Of a stretch of DNA of 64,000 nt, positions 9,076 through 16,017 are shown in pieces. The notes below the pieces were generated by a model, which saw nothing but the letters and a program-made list of their open reading frames with translations, had not been told where the DNA came from and did no database searches. The stretch is from positions 372,001 to 436,000 of the forward strand of contig NZ_JAGHZS010000005.1 in assembly GCF_017745275.1 (NCBI RefSeq). The letters run 5' to 3'. Made by a program: the position numbers and the translations under genes. This DNA is from Chitinophaga sp. GTDB taxonomy: Bacteria; Bacteroidota; Bacteroidia; Chitinophagales; Chitinophagaceae. How positions within the stretch are numbered: position 1 is the stretch's first letter; the number at the start of each line of letters is the position of its first letter.

Positions 9076-9115
9076 AAAAAGGACAAAACAGCAGCGATGC
9101 TGTTTTGTCCTTTTT
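9076..9115 (+). terminator. Strong hairpin terminator after the aldo/keto reductase
   Basis: A perfect stem of at least 13 pairs (GGACAAAACAGCA with its complement) closed by a GCGA tetraloop (a GNRA loop) and flanked by AAAAA on the left and TTTTT on the right, so it can end transcription in either direction. It lies directly to the left of a decayed tRNA-Pro 3'-end copy, an arrangement repeated at three other places in the next 7 kb. Confidence 0.82.
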
Positions 9116-9116
9116 A

Positions 9117-9260
9117 TGTAACGATGACTGGATTCGGACCTGTTAACGGAAGATGGGATCCCTGTTCATAAGTTCTTTATTTAAGCAGAAATATCCGAAC
9201 CAGTTTAAACTGATGGGCAACCAAAGATTTCCTTTAATCGGGCTGTTCAAAAGGGATCCC
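9117..9260 (+). repeat. Repeat copy A: decayed tRNA-Pro 3' end plus shared ~130-base flank
   Basis: Positions 9123-9140 (GATGACTGGATTCGGACC) match 17 of 18 bases of the 3' half of the T arm and acceptor of the intact tRNA-Pro at 16023-16040, in the same orientation. The bases to the right, down to about 9260, align with the region right of copy C (15262-15400): for example, CGAACCAGTTTAAACTGATGGGC here against TGAACCGTTTTAACGATTGGC there. There is no open reading frame. With the terminator and promoter described separately, this fills the 380-base gap before the winged-helix regulator. Confidence 0.6.
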
Positions 9261-9283
9261 TTCTTTTTCGTACCATATCAAAA

Positions 9284-9315
9284 TTTGATACGCCGAAATT
9301 ACTTTGATATCTTTG
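9284..9315 (+). promoter_or_regulatory. Consensus Bacteroidota promoter of the winged-helix regulator
   Basis: TTTG at 9284-9287, a 20-base spacer, then TATCTTTG at 9308-9315. This fits the Bacteroidota -33/-7 consensus (TTTG and TAnnTTTG), and the spacer is the same length as in the arsR promoter at 61680-61711. Transcription should begin near 9322, leaving a leader of about 40 bases before the ATG at 9362. Confidence 0.62.
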
Positions 9316-9330
9316 AGTACCGGAGATAGA

Positions 9331-9352
9331 AATGTAAACTTTGCAAATAAAT
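9331..9352 (-). promoter_or_regulatory. Inverted copy of the TTTACA regulator motif in the leader of the regulator gene
   Basis: Read on the minus strand, this 22-base stretch matches 19 of 22 bases of 10513-10534, the core of the repeat in front of the propeller gene (TTTATTTRCAAAGKTTACATT). It lies between the predicted transcription start and the ATG of the winged-helix gene, a position suited to autorepression. Confidence 0.5.
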
Positions 9353-9361
9353 CGCAATATT

Positions 9362-10267
9362 ATGTTCGAAAACCACAAACTGCCTGAGGGGAAAGTGAGG
9401 TACCTGTACGGATTGGCGCTTCTGTTGCTGGTCTCCGTAACCTGCGTGGCTTTCAGTATGCGGGGAAGTGACGACTTTGATATTGCCAGGAGGGAGGTTT
9501 TACTCCGTAGAGTTGGACATGAACTACTTTTGCAGTCGGGCGACAGCACGTCAAGAGTGCTCCCGGTAGAAAAGATTGCCGAAAATGAATATCTAATCAG
9601 GTTTGAGCATGAGCTGACTTTTCAGCCCGGATCGCTGGTGAATACCACCCGGCGTTTGCTGGCCAGGGATCCGCTGGCAGCTGATTATGTTGTTAACGTT
9701 CTGAACTGCAACAACTCCAGTGTTGCCTACGGATACGCCATATCCCAAAATGTAAAGGATGATATTGTAGCATGCCTGGGAAGAGTGCAACCCAGAGCAT
9801 GTTATATGATCAATATTAAATTTAAACAGACAGGAATAAATACTGCAAAGAATGGATACCTGCTGGCCAGCCTGCCATTTTTAGCAATTGCCGGTTTTGT
9901 TTTTTTGAGATCCATTAAGCCACAGAAAGTTTTACCTGGGGAGCAGAAAAATCAGGAAGGTCAGGGGAACCGGGTATTTGCATGGGGTGGGGTATTGTTT
10001 GATGCGGATAACCGGCAGTTGACAATAAATGAAAAGACGATAGACCTGACAGGAACAGAAACGCGGCTGTTGCTTATTTTCGCAGCATCTCCCAACGAGA
10101 CAATAGAGCGAAGCCGGTTGCAAAAAGAGATATGGGAAGATGAAGGTGTTATTGTAGGACGCAGCCTGGATATGTTCATATCAAAACTCAGAAAAAAGTT
10201 GGAACCCGATCCAAGCAGTAAAATTGTTGTTATACGGGGAAAGGGATATAAGCTGGAAGTCAGCTAG
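9362..10267 (+). CDS. Membrane-anchored winged-helix transcriptional regulator
   Basis: A 301-residue regulator from the ATG in MFENHKL; a TTG 21 bases upstream is less likely. The order is: TM helix 1 at about 14-33 (YGLALLLLVSVTCVAFSM), an extracytoplasmic domain of about 130 residues with three cysteines (VLNC, IVAC, PRACY), TM helix 2 at about 164-184 (LLASLPFLAIAGFVFL), a polar linker, and a C-terminal OmpR-type winged helix at about 205-301 (LTGTETRLLLIFAAS, IWEDEGVIVGRSLDMFISKL, VIRGKGYKLEV). There is no receiver domain. It is a one-component membrane regulator, a mirror image of ToxR with the DNA-binding part at the C-terminus. It has a consensus promoter and a copy of the motif found before two nearby genes, suggesting autoregulation. 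The signal is unknown. Confidence 0.85.
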   Translation: MFENHKLPEGKVRYLYGLALLLLVSVTCVAFSMRGSDDFDIARREVLLRRVGHELLLQSGDSTSRVLPVEKIAENEYLIRFEHELTFQPGSLVNTTRRLLARDPLAADYVVNVLNCNNSSVAYGYAISQNVKDDIVACLGRVQPRACYMINIKFKQTGINTAKNGYLLASLPFLAIAGFVFLRSIKPQKVLPGEQKNQEGQGNRVFAWGGVLFDADNRQLTINEKTIDLTGTETRLLLIFAASPNETIERSRLQKEIWEDEGVIVGRSLDMFISKLRKKLEPDPSSKIVVIRGKGYKLEVS

Positions 10268-10334
10268 AAAGAAGAATCTTCTCACAAAAACCTGATCCGT
10301 TTCTCTTCTCCGGAAATTATCAGAAAGAAAAGTC
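10268..10334 (+). repeat. Direct repeat, left copy, following the winged-helix gene
   Basis: The sequence right after the stop codon of the regulator (AGAAGAATCTTCTC through TTTCTCTTCTCCGGAAATTA) has a diverged direct copy at 12899-12965. No open reading frame is present. The copy suggests that part of this locus was duplicated. Confidence 0.45.
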
Positions 10335-10357
10335 TTGCGTCACCGCAGGGCTTTTTT
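10329..10357 (+). terminator. Terminator of the winged-helix regulator
   Basis: An 11-pair stem with two G-U pairs (AAAGTCTTGCG with CGCAGGGCTTT) and a TCAC loop, followed by a T run. It lies 62 bases after the stop codon. Confidence 0.7.
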
Positions 10358-10507
10358 CTTAAGTCACCTACATATCTTATTGGCTATTTAGCTGCTTCAA
10401 GTTACCACGCAAAGCAGGAAATCAGGACTGTGAGCAGTTGTCCCCAATAGCTATCGTATCACCGCCTTTCATGCTGAAATCCGCACAGATAAAGGAGATA
10501 CATGTTG

Positions 10508-10584
10508 TTTACAGTTTATTTACAAAGGTTACATTCTTATTTACAATCCAGATTTCCGTGCTGAAAGATGTCAATGTAATTTCG
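10508..10584 (+). promoter_or_regulatory. Activator-type promoter of the propeller gene with phased TTTACA repeats
   Basis: Three TTTACA hexamers begin at 10508, 10519 and 10540, that is 11 and then 21 bases apart, about one and two helical turns, as expected for an OmpR-type winged-helix protein. The last ends seven bases before TTTC (10553-10556), a 20-base spacer, and TAATTTCG (10577-10584). Compared with the consensus TTTG-N20-TAnnTTTG, each box has one change, in keeping with a promoter that needs an activator. The same arrangement is found, inverted, at 12774-12850. About 240 bases between the terminator at 10357 and here hold nothing else that I can recognise. Confidence 0.6.
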
Positions 10585-10613
10585 CTGACCTGTTACAGCA
10601 AATTACATAAATC

Positions 10614-11645
10614 ATGAAATACATACACTTATATGCTTTGTTCCTGGTACTTGTTTGTAACACCTCCTGTGGACAAAAGCAAACAGTACCCCATATAGAT
10701 AATATCAATTACGAGATCAAAGACACGATCACTTCGTATGGGCCTTACACAATGGTTCGGAATGTAAAGCAGGACAGAAAAGGGAATATTTTGATTGCGG
10801 CATCATGGGGCGGTGTTTTTCGGTACGATGGAAAAGCATTTACTAATCTCACGAGTAGTAAAATAGGTTCGCGCAGATTCTGGGATGTACTTGAAGATCA
10901 TCGCGGAAACATTTGGTTCGCTTCTACTGATTCAGGAGTTTATTGTTACAATGGGAAATCCCTTCAACATTTCACCACAAGGGAGGGCCTCGCCGATAAT
11001 CTGGTGATGTCTATTTATGAAGATAAAGCCGGTAATATTTGGTTCGGCGGCGGAGGACTAAGCCGTTACGACGGTAAATCCGTTCAAAATTTTACAACGA
11101 AAAATGGACTGCCTCGTAGCGGTAGGGCTATCATGGAAGACAAAACCGGGAACTTATGGATCGCCACAGGGGACGGGCCTTGTTTTTATGATGGAAGGAC
11201 ATTTACCGTTTTAAAAAACAAAGATGGCAAAGCGTTTAAAAACGTTTGGTCAATAATCGAAGATAAAAAAGGAAGCATTTGGTTCGGTGACGTTGATGGT
11301 CTTTGGCGCTACGACGGCACAACTTTTACTAAGGTATCGCAGAGAGGACCTTATGCAATAATCGAGGATAAAAAAGGAAACATCTGGACTACCGGTGAAA
11401 TAAATCCGAAGGTTTGGGCGCTTTCACGTTATGATGTAAAAACCTTGTACCATAAAGTGCCCACTGTTACAGAGATTAAGTCAGGAGGAGGAGGCGATTT
11501 TTTAGGGCTATTGGAGGCGAACGACGGAAGTATTTGGTTTGGATCAGGAGGTGGAGTGTATCGTTACGATGGAAAGACCATAACGGACTTTAAAAGTGCA
11601 GCCGGGCAGAAACTGATTTCAGACTTACTTCGAAAACGACAATGA
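10614..11645 (+). CDS. Two-component-type propeller (Reg_prop) lipoprotein, stand-alone
   Basis: A 343-residue exported lipoprotein (MKYIHLYALFLVLVCNTSC, lipobox NTSC, lipid on Cys19). The mature part is a series of about seven blades of the Reg_prop/ligand-binding sensor type: IMEDKTGNLWIATGDG, IIEDKKGSIWFGDVDG, YDGKSVQNFTTKNGLP, each with the E-D-x-x-G-x-I-W-x-G turn followed by Y-D-G. In the Bacteroides hybrid two-component systems such blades form the periplasmic sensor of a histidine kinase. Here there is no Y_Y_Y domain, TM helix or kinase, so the sensor stands alone on a lipid anchor. It lies 347 bases after the membrane winged-helix regulator, whose predicted binding motif sits in its promoter. 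The reading frame continues past its TGA into a DUF3471-like tail. Confidence 0.85.
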   Translation: MKYIHLYALFLVLVCNTSCGQKQTVPHIDNINYEIKDTITSYGPYTMVRNVKQDRKGNILIAASWGGVFRYDGKAFTNLTSSKIGSRRFWDVLEDHRGNIWFASTDSGVYCYNGKSLQHFTTREGLADNLVMSIYEDKAGNIWFGGGGLSRYDGKSVQNFTTKNGLPRSGRAIMEDKTGNLWIATGDGPCFYDGRTFTVLKNKDGKAFKNVWSIIEDKKGSIWFGDVDGLWRYDGTTFTKVSQRGPYAIIEDKKGNIWTTGEINPKVWALSRYDVKTLYHKVPTVTEIKSGGGGDFLGLLEANDGSIWFGSGGGVYRYDGKTITDFKSAAGQKLISDLLRKRQ

Positions 11646-11870
11646 CGTATAGTTAAAGCAACCTCCTACATAGGTACACACTTAGTGTTACCTGGGAAAA
11701 GAAGGCCTGGTGATAAGGAGTACCAGGTTTATTTTACTTCTGATACTGATTTTTTTATGTTGGAAATCGCTGGATCGGAACAAAGATTTATAAAAGATAA
11801 AAACAATAAAGTAACAGGCTTTGAGATTAATGACAATGGTTATAAAATGCAGGCCGCTAAAATTGAATAG
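11646..11870 (+). pseudogene. Orphan DUF3471-like C-terminal fragment
   Basis: Right after the TGA of the propeller gene the same reading frame stays open for 74 codons. From YIGTHLVLPGKR to the end, FTSDTDFFMLEIAGSEQ, FIKDKNNKVTGFEINDNGYK and AAKIE follow the DUF3471 pattern, the short beta domain at the C-terminus of many serine hydrolases and other Bacteroidota exported proteins. A GTG at 11685 is the only start codon with reasonable reach, and there is no signal peptide. It looks like the tail of a lost gene, or a tail that the propeller gene lost through a stop mutation. It could be translated only by readthrough or from the GTG. Confidence 0.5.
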
Positions 11871-12036
11871 TTAAGCTATAGCCCATATCGGTTCGTTATA
11901 CATTATTTTAAAGAAAAGAACCTTTAGCAAAAGAGGAGCGAAAAAGCCAAATTACAACTTGCACCTGCGGGTATTTTAACAGGACTCGGACCACACTATT
12001 ATTGTATTTGACTAAGTTGTAATCACCGAGAACTAT

Positions 12037-12079
12037 CTAAATGATGAAGCCCTTCACCAGGAAGGGCTTCATCATTTAG
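12037..12079. terminator. Long bidirectional terminator hairpin
   Basis: A perfect 19-pair stem (12037-12055 with 12061-12079) and a five-base loop (ACCAG). It lies 29 bases past the stop codon of the leftward gene at 12108-12752 and also faces rightward transcription from 10614. The 235-base space between the fragment at 11870 and this hairpin shows no gene or other recognisable feature. Confidence 0.8.
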
Positions 12080-12107
12080 TTGTGTGCGTATTTCATAATT
12101 TATTTAC

Positions 12108-12752
12108 TCAGCAGCCGCCTTTATGAGGGGGGCGTTTATAAATTATTTTACTATCCCGTTCTACATAGTCGCCTGATACTATTGGATATGAATACTTAGG
12201 CGCGTGCGATAAATGGTGGCTTCTTATAATGATGTTGTCGTTAACTTTTAGATCGTGCAGTTGCCGAAATTCATTGTTAAAGCTCCAAAAACTCTTGTCA
12301 GATTTTTCCGGCCCAAAACTGAGAATATAATCGTCACCATTAATCCTGACCATTATTCCAAAACCTAATCGTGATCCTGCCGGAAGAGAAAGAGAAGTTA
12401 CCACTGCCTCCATGTTGGTAAAATCACTTATGTTTTTCCTTATTTTCGCTTCCCCGGCAAACACTTTTTTACCTTCGGGAGACGCTTCCCATTTTTCGTA
12501 TTTCATACCCTCAGGGGTAGCCAGCCATTTTTCCCTTTCGGCTTTTATTTCAGCAGCAGAGAGTGGCTTTGGCGTTGGGTTTTTAGAAGTGTCATTTTTG
12601 ATTTCGCGATTAGCAAATACCAGTCCGCTTACCACGATAAGTGGTACCATCAGCAGGTAGATAGCTTTTTTCATTTTTTTTGCAGGTTTAATTGACAGAG
12701 ATCTGTTTCCTGGTAAACCAGATCTGTCTAAGGCATTTTTTTTATTTTTCAT
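12108..12752 (-). CDS. Single-pass membrane protein of unknown function, regulon partner of the propeller gene
   Basis: A 214-residue protein: a basic N-terminal stretch of about 26 residues, one TM helix (MKKAIYLLMVPLIVVSGLVF), then an exported part with a charged helix carrying two tandem copies of a 12-residue unit (EKWLATPEGMKY, EKWEASPEGKKV), then a beta-rich domain (LGFGIMVRINGDDYILSFG, later IIIRSHHLSHAPKY). The KKAIYLLMVPL segment resembles the last TM of BlaR1/M56 membrane peptidases, so a 5'-truncated BlaR1-type origin is possible but not shown. The start at 12752 is favoured because it stands about 15 bases after the predicted transcription start; an internal ATG at 12674 is the alternative. 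The promoter is nearly the same as that of the propeller gene. Confidence 0.62.
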   Translation of the reverse strand: MKNKKNALDRSGLPGNRSLSIKPAKKMKKAIYLLMVPLIVVSGLVFANREIKNDTSKNPTPKPLSAAEIKAEREKWLATPEGMKYEKWEASPEGKKVFAGEAKIRKNISDFTNMEAVVTSLSLPAGSRLGFGIMVRINGDDYILSFGPEKSDKSFWSFNNEFRQLHDLKVNDNIIIRSHHLSHAPKYSYPIVSGDYVERDSKIIYKRPPHKGGC

Positions 12753-12773
12753 AGCTTATAAAATTGATTTCAA

Positions 12774-12850
12774 CGAAATTAACTTCCTGCTTTTCAGGCA
12801 GGAAATCTGGATTGTAAATAATAAGGTAACCTTTGTAAATAAATTGTAAA
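12774..12850 (-). promoter_or_regulatory. Activator-type promoter with phased TTTACA repeats, inverted twin of 10508-10584
   Basis: Read on the minus strand: TTTACA at 12850-12845, 12839-12834 and 12818-12813 (spacing 11 and 21, as at 10508), then TTTC at 12805-12802, a 20-base spacer, and TAATTTCG at 12781-12774. Roughly 80 bases align with the other promoter, including the stretch between repeats (AAGGTTAC) and the segment TTTACAATCCAGATTTCC. The spacer itself has diverged while its length is kept. Confidence 0.6.
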
Positions 12851-12898
12851 TGGTATTTGGGATTGGTAAAATGCACTCTCCGGGGCAGTCTGGCGCTT

Positions 12899-12965
12899 CT
12901 AAGAAGAATCGTTCTGTCCGAAACTGATGTTTCTCTTACCGGGAAATTGCTGAGAGGGAAGAAGG
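12899..12965 (+). repeat. Direct repeat, right copy, inside a gene-free stretch
   Basis: It aligns with 10268-10334: AAGAAGAATC, TTTCTCTTACCGGGAAATTG against TTTCTCTTCTCCGGAAATTA. The whole gap from 12752 to 13368 has no gene. It holds the promoter above, this repeat, a hairpin at 13025-13060 and repeat copy B. No feature is seen from 13200 to 13360 apart from AT-rich DNA upstream of the next start. Confidence 0.45.
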
Positions 12966-13024
12966 GGTGTCAAAAGTATTTTGAAGGTGTAATGGATCCT
13001 ATATTGAACTACTGTACTAAGTTA

Positions 13025-13068
13025 AAATAGGCTGTCTCAGATTTTTGAGGCAGCCTATTTGATTTTTT
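13025..13068 (+). terminator. Hairpin with T run, left of repeat copy B
   Basis: A 15-pair stem with one G-U pair (13025-13039 with 13046-13060), a six-base loop and six T residues at 13063-13068. No intact rightward gene ends just before it, so it may be the terminator of a gene that has been lost. The tRNA-Pro-like core starts three bases later. Confidence 0.7.
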
Positions 13069-13070
13069 AA

Positions 13071-13200
13071 GTCGGGATGACTGGACCGAGTTCGAACCTT
13101 TTTATTGAGGATTTGGTCTAATTGACACTTTCTGTGCACACGTAAGTATAATTGAGCCTTTTAAGGATAGCCCCAATGACTATCCTTTAGTTAAATTCAG
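13071..13200 (+). repeat. Repeat copy B: decayed tRNA-Pro 3' end plus shared flank
   Basis: GTCGGGATGACTGGA (13071-13085) is identical to the last bases of the tRNA-Pro locus (16017-16031) in the same orientation, followed by CCGAGTTCGAACC, which keeps the T-loop TTCGA. The flank up to about 13200 aligns with copy C (GGATTTGGTCTAATT here, AGATTTGGCCCAATT there). It cannot fold as a tRNA. Confidence 0.65.
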
Positions 13201-13367
13201 TTAAGCCCAAAATAACTTCATGTGATGATTTAGGGTTAGGATATAGTCCTTCCCTGGTATTACCAGCGATAATTCTCTTGTGATAGGTAACGCGTTTTAA
13301 AAATTTCAGGTATTCATTATATATCAGCAATATTTCGCTTATTTTTATATAAATCTATCTCTATCTT

Positions 13368-15194
13368 ATGTTAAGGTGCTTTCCTGCCGCGGCAGCGTTA
13401 TTTATCATGTATTTTTTGTTAACCGGGTGCGAGCGAAAGCAACACACAAACACCCCTTCAGCTTCTACAGACTCGATAGAAGCACCCGTTCCTTTGCGAA
13501 ATAAGAGGGTAAATGCCACTTTAACCGGCAATATCCGTTTCGAAGAATGGGATCCTTTCATACTGCAATATTATCTGGATGGCTTTGGAGAAAGCATCTC
13601 TACTAAGCGTGCAACAAATGACTTTGGTTTCTTTAGCGTTAGCAGTGATCAAATGCCTGAAGACGCCACGATCCTGAACTATTCAATATCCGGGATACCC
13701 CTATCTGCTCCAGTGCTCATGCAACAGGGCCGTACGCACTTCATAAAAAGAATCATCTTTCAGCGATATAAAGTTTGGAATATTTCGACATCGGGTCATT
13801 CATTTAATGACCCATCACAACCTGATTTCGCCATTCAATATGATGCAGGTAGCTGGTTAAAGAACCAATCTTCATCTGACGCGAGATTTAATATCAACAC
13901 ATTTGTAGTTGGTAATAAAGCTGCAGAGTTGGAGAAATTTCAGCCTGGAGATCTGCGTGGTATTAATAAGGATGGAAAAATGGTGGTATTGAGTCCATAT
14001 CTCCTTGCAGGTTTTTTTCCCCAAGAAGAGCCTGACGGTCGCTATCAAATAGCTCCCGGTAAAATGGTTGGCGTCAAAGTAACGATTCCCAACGATGCCC
14101 AACGCATTGCACCGGATGAAGCTACTGTTTGGGTATATGATATAAAAGAAGCTCTATGGAAAGAAGGAGGAAAGGTTAAACGAACCGGCAATCAATATCT
14201 TTACAATGCATCCGTAAGCGGTTTTTTTTGTATTGCAGAACAGTCACCGGCTGTATTTGTACATCTAAAATTGGTAGATAAAAAAGAGAATCCCCTGCCG
14301 TTTCGACAAGTGGTTATCATGATACAATCACAGGATGCTAGCCGTGCATGGCCCCTCAATATATATACTAATAATACCGGGGAACTATCTGCTTATCTGC
14401 CCTATAATACTATGTGGTCTATGGTGCTTAAAGATGAATGCAATAGTATTTATACCTCCAGGACAATGCAACCCGTTACACAAAATACCTGGAAAGTATT
14501 GGAAATAGAAGCATCAAGTACCAATCAAAGCCGGGTGGAGGGAAAGGCATTCAGTTGTGAGATGACACCAATGGAAAAAGGTGCCATTATTATAAAAACC
14601 AATACCCTGGAGTATTCTTATCCCATAAAGAATGGTAAATACTCGTTCGACCTTCCCATGTGCGGTAATCGATCTGACAGCTATCAATTTAAAATATATG
14701 ATTCCCTCAGCCAGCAGATAACAGCTTACAAGACTTTCAATCCCTATAAAGGGACTACTACCACTATGCCTGATGTAGAAGTATGTGCCTGGCTCACAAA
14801 ATATACAAAGGGAGAGCTGATTGTTAACGTAGACGGCAAGACCTATACATTAACAGACAAGACCGACAGCCTAGCTATTCTTTTCATGATTGATCCATAT
14901 CTGGGCCGTCGGATTACCGGCGTTACCGTGCTTCATACTGATATCTTTGTTACCTACCCTGGGGAAACTACCGGCACCTTCAAAATATATACCTGCGGTT
15001 TTAAAATTCCCTCCTCACAAAGCTATCTGGCGACTTGGGGCATTTATGGGCCAGGAACTATTACCGTAGATGAACTGGATATGAAAAGGGGAATTATGCG
15101 AGGTAACTTCACAAGTACTGTTAATAGAAATCCGCGAACAGACAACCTGTACGACACCACTACACTTTCAGGTACATTCAATCTACATCTCTGA
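13368..15194 (+). CDS. Large hypothetical lipoprotein
   Basis: A 608-residue exported lipoprotein. The N-terminus has a hydrophobic stretch (PAAAALFIMYFLLTGC) with lipobox LTGC. The mature part is nearly all beta strand and looks like several Ig/carboxypeptidase-regulatory-like domains in series, for example the segment HLKLVDKKENPLPFRQVVIM followed by NIYTNNTGELSAYLPY, a pattern seen in domains that sit at the outer surface. No enzyme motif is visible. It is alone between repeat copies B and C, with a terminator 13 bases after its stop. I do not recognise a named family. The function is unknown; surface binding or adhesion is a guess from the architecture only. Confidence 0.72.
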   Translation: MLRCFPAAAALFIMYFLLTGCERKQHTNTPSASTDSIEAPVPLRNKRVNATLTGNIRFEEWDPFILQYYLDGFGESISTKRATNDFGFFSVSSDQMPEDATILNYSISGIPLSAPVLMQQGRTHFIKRIIFQRYKVWNISTSGHSFNDPSQPDFAIQYDAGSWLKNQSSSDARFNINTFVVGNKAAELEKFQPGDLRGINKDGKMVVLSPYLLAGFFPQEEPDGRYQIAPGKMVGVKVTIPNDAQRIAPDEATVWVYDIKEALWKEGGKVKRTGNQYLYNASVSGFFCIAEQSPAVFVHLKLVDKKENPLPFRQVVIMIQSQDASRAWPLNIYTNNTGELSAYLPYNTMWSMVLKDECNSIYTSRTMQPVTQNTWKVLEIEASSTNQSRVEGKAFSCEMTPMEKGAIIIKTNTLEYSYPIKNGKYSFDLPMCGNRSDSYQFKIYDSLSQQITAYKTFNPYKGTTTTMPDVEVCAWLTKYTKGELIVNVDGKTYTLTDKTDSLAILFMIDPYLGRRITGVTVLHTDIFVTYPGETTGTFKIYTCGFKIPSSQSYLATWGIYGPGTITVDELDMKRGIMRGNFTSTVNRNPRTDNLYDTTTLSGTFNLHL

Positions 15195-15206
15195 TGCGTT
15201 ACTCAA

Positions 15207-15242
15207 AGAAGAAGCCTACTCAGAGATGAGTAGGCTTCTTCT
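15207..15242 (+). terminator. Terminator of the 608-residue lipoprotein
   Basis: A perfect 16-pair stem (15207-15222 with 15227-15242) closed by GAGA, another GNRA loop, then CTTT. It stands 13 bases after the stop codon and five bases before repeat copy C. Confidence 0.82.
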
Positions 15243-15247
15243 CTTTA

Positions 15248-15400
15248 GTCGGGATGACTGGACTGAGTTCGATCCTTTTAATGTAAGATTTGGCCCAATT
15301 TGATACTTTTTGTACCGAAGTGGAGATATCTGAACCGTTTTAACGATTGGCCTTTCTTTGTAAGGGAATTAAAGAATACTGTTCAAATCTGTTTACACTA
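15248..15400 (+). repeat. Repeat copy C: decayed tRNA-Pro 3' end plus shared flank
   Basis: GTCGGGATGACTGGA (15248-15262) is identical to copy B and to the tRNA-Pro locus; the following CTGAGTTCGATCC keeps the T-loop. The right flank aligns with copies A and B for about 130 bases (for example ATATCTGAACCGTTTTAAC against ATATCCGAACCAGTTTAAA of copy A). Nothing else is seen between the lipoprotein and the small leftward gene that ends at 15473. Confidence 0.65.
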
Positions 15401-15472
15401 ATAACAATTGAATGCATATTATTACAAATCCACTATCCTGCTATTGCTTATAGAACTTCAGCAGCGGGGATT

Positions 15473-15766
15473 TTACTCCTCCTCATCTTCTGTGTCAAAA
15501 GGATCTTCAATTTCGATTTCAATAGAAATATTGTAAAATCTCATAGTCATGAAAGGGCCATAGTACTTCCGCAAGCGGGAAAAAATGTCTTCGGGTGCGC
15601 TGTCCTTTTCATAGAAATTGTCAAAATCAGCTTCTGATATAGCGACTACATTACAAATATCATTATTGGTTAACTGAATATTCTCAAGAGCAGCTTTTCT
15701 TTTCAGGTCATCAATCGTAAATCTGAAAGATTCAGTTTGAGTGTACTTTTCTTTGGCTTCGCTCAT
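15473..15766 (-). CDS. Small acidic hypothetical protein
   Basis: A 97-residue soluble protein with a very acidic C-terminus (SIEIEIEDPFDTEDEEE). The middle part (DDLKRKAALENIQLTNNDIC) is helical and the VVAISEADFDNFYEK segment continues it. There is no signal peptide and no recognised domain. It is the only gene in the unit between repeat copy C and the tRNA. Short acidic proteins near a tRNA can be immunity or antirestriction factors, but nothing in the sequence shows this. The function is unknown. Confidence 0.62.
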   Translation of the reverse strand: MSEAKEKYTQTESFRFTIDDLKRKAALENIQLTNNDICNVVAISEADFDNFYEKDSAPEDIFSRLRKYYGPFMTMRFYNISIEIEIEDPFDTEDEEE

Positions 15767-15964
15767 GTCTATTTTTTAATCAGAACTTAAAGTATCAACA
15801 CTATTTTTATGTAATGAAATTGTTTTGTTTGATATGGGGCTGATGGAGCATCAAATATAGCAACAATTTACCCAAAAACCGAGGTGAAATCAGCATATGA
15901 GGCTGGCAATTCTGGAACGGGTCAAATCCAATAAAGCTTAAAACAGTCAAACCCCTCAACACAA

Positions 15965-16008
15965 AAGTGGGAATAAATGAACCTATTCAGTCCCATTTAT
16001 TCCCATTT
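15965..16008 (-). terminator. Terminator of tRNA-Pro
   Basis: A 12-pair perfect stem (TGGGAATAAATG at 15968-15979 with 15994-16005), extended to 15 pairs with a G-U pair, and a 14-base loop. On the minus strand it ends in a T run (TTTT), ten bases past the tRNA 3' end. Confidence 0.7.
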
Positions 16009-16017
16009 GTATATCTG

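Noticed and set aside
13071..13200. Copies A, B and C as functional tRNA genes
   Set aside because: Only the 3' T-arm/acceptor part is present; D arm, anticodon arm and the 5' acceptor strand are missing, so they cannot fold as tRNA.
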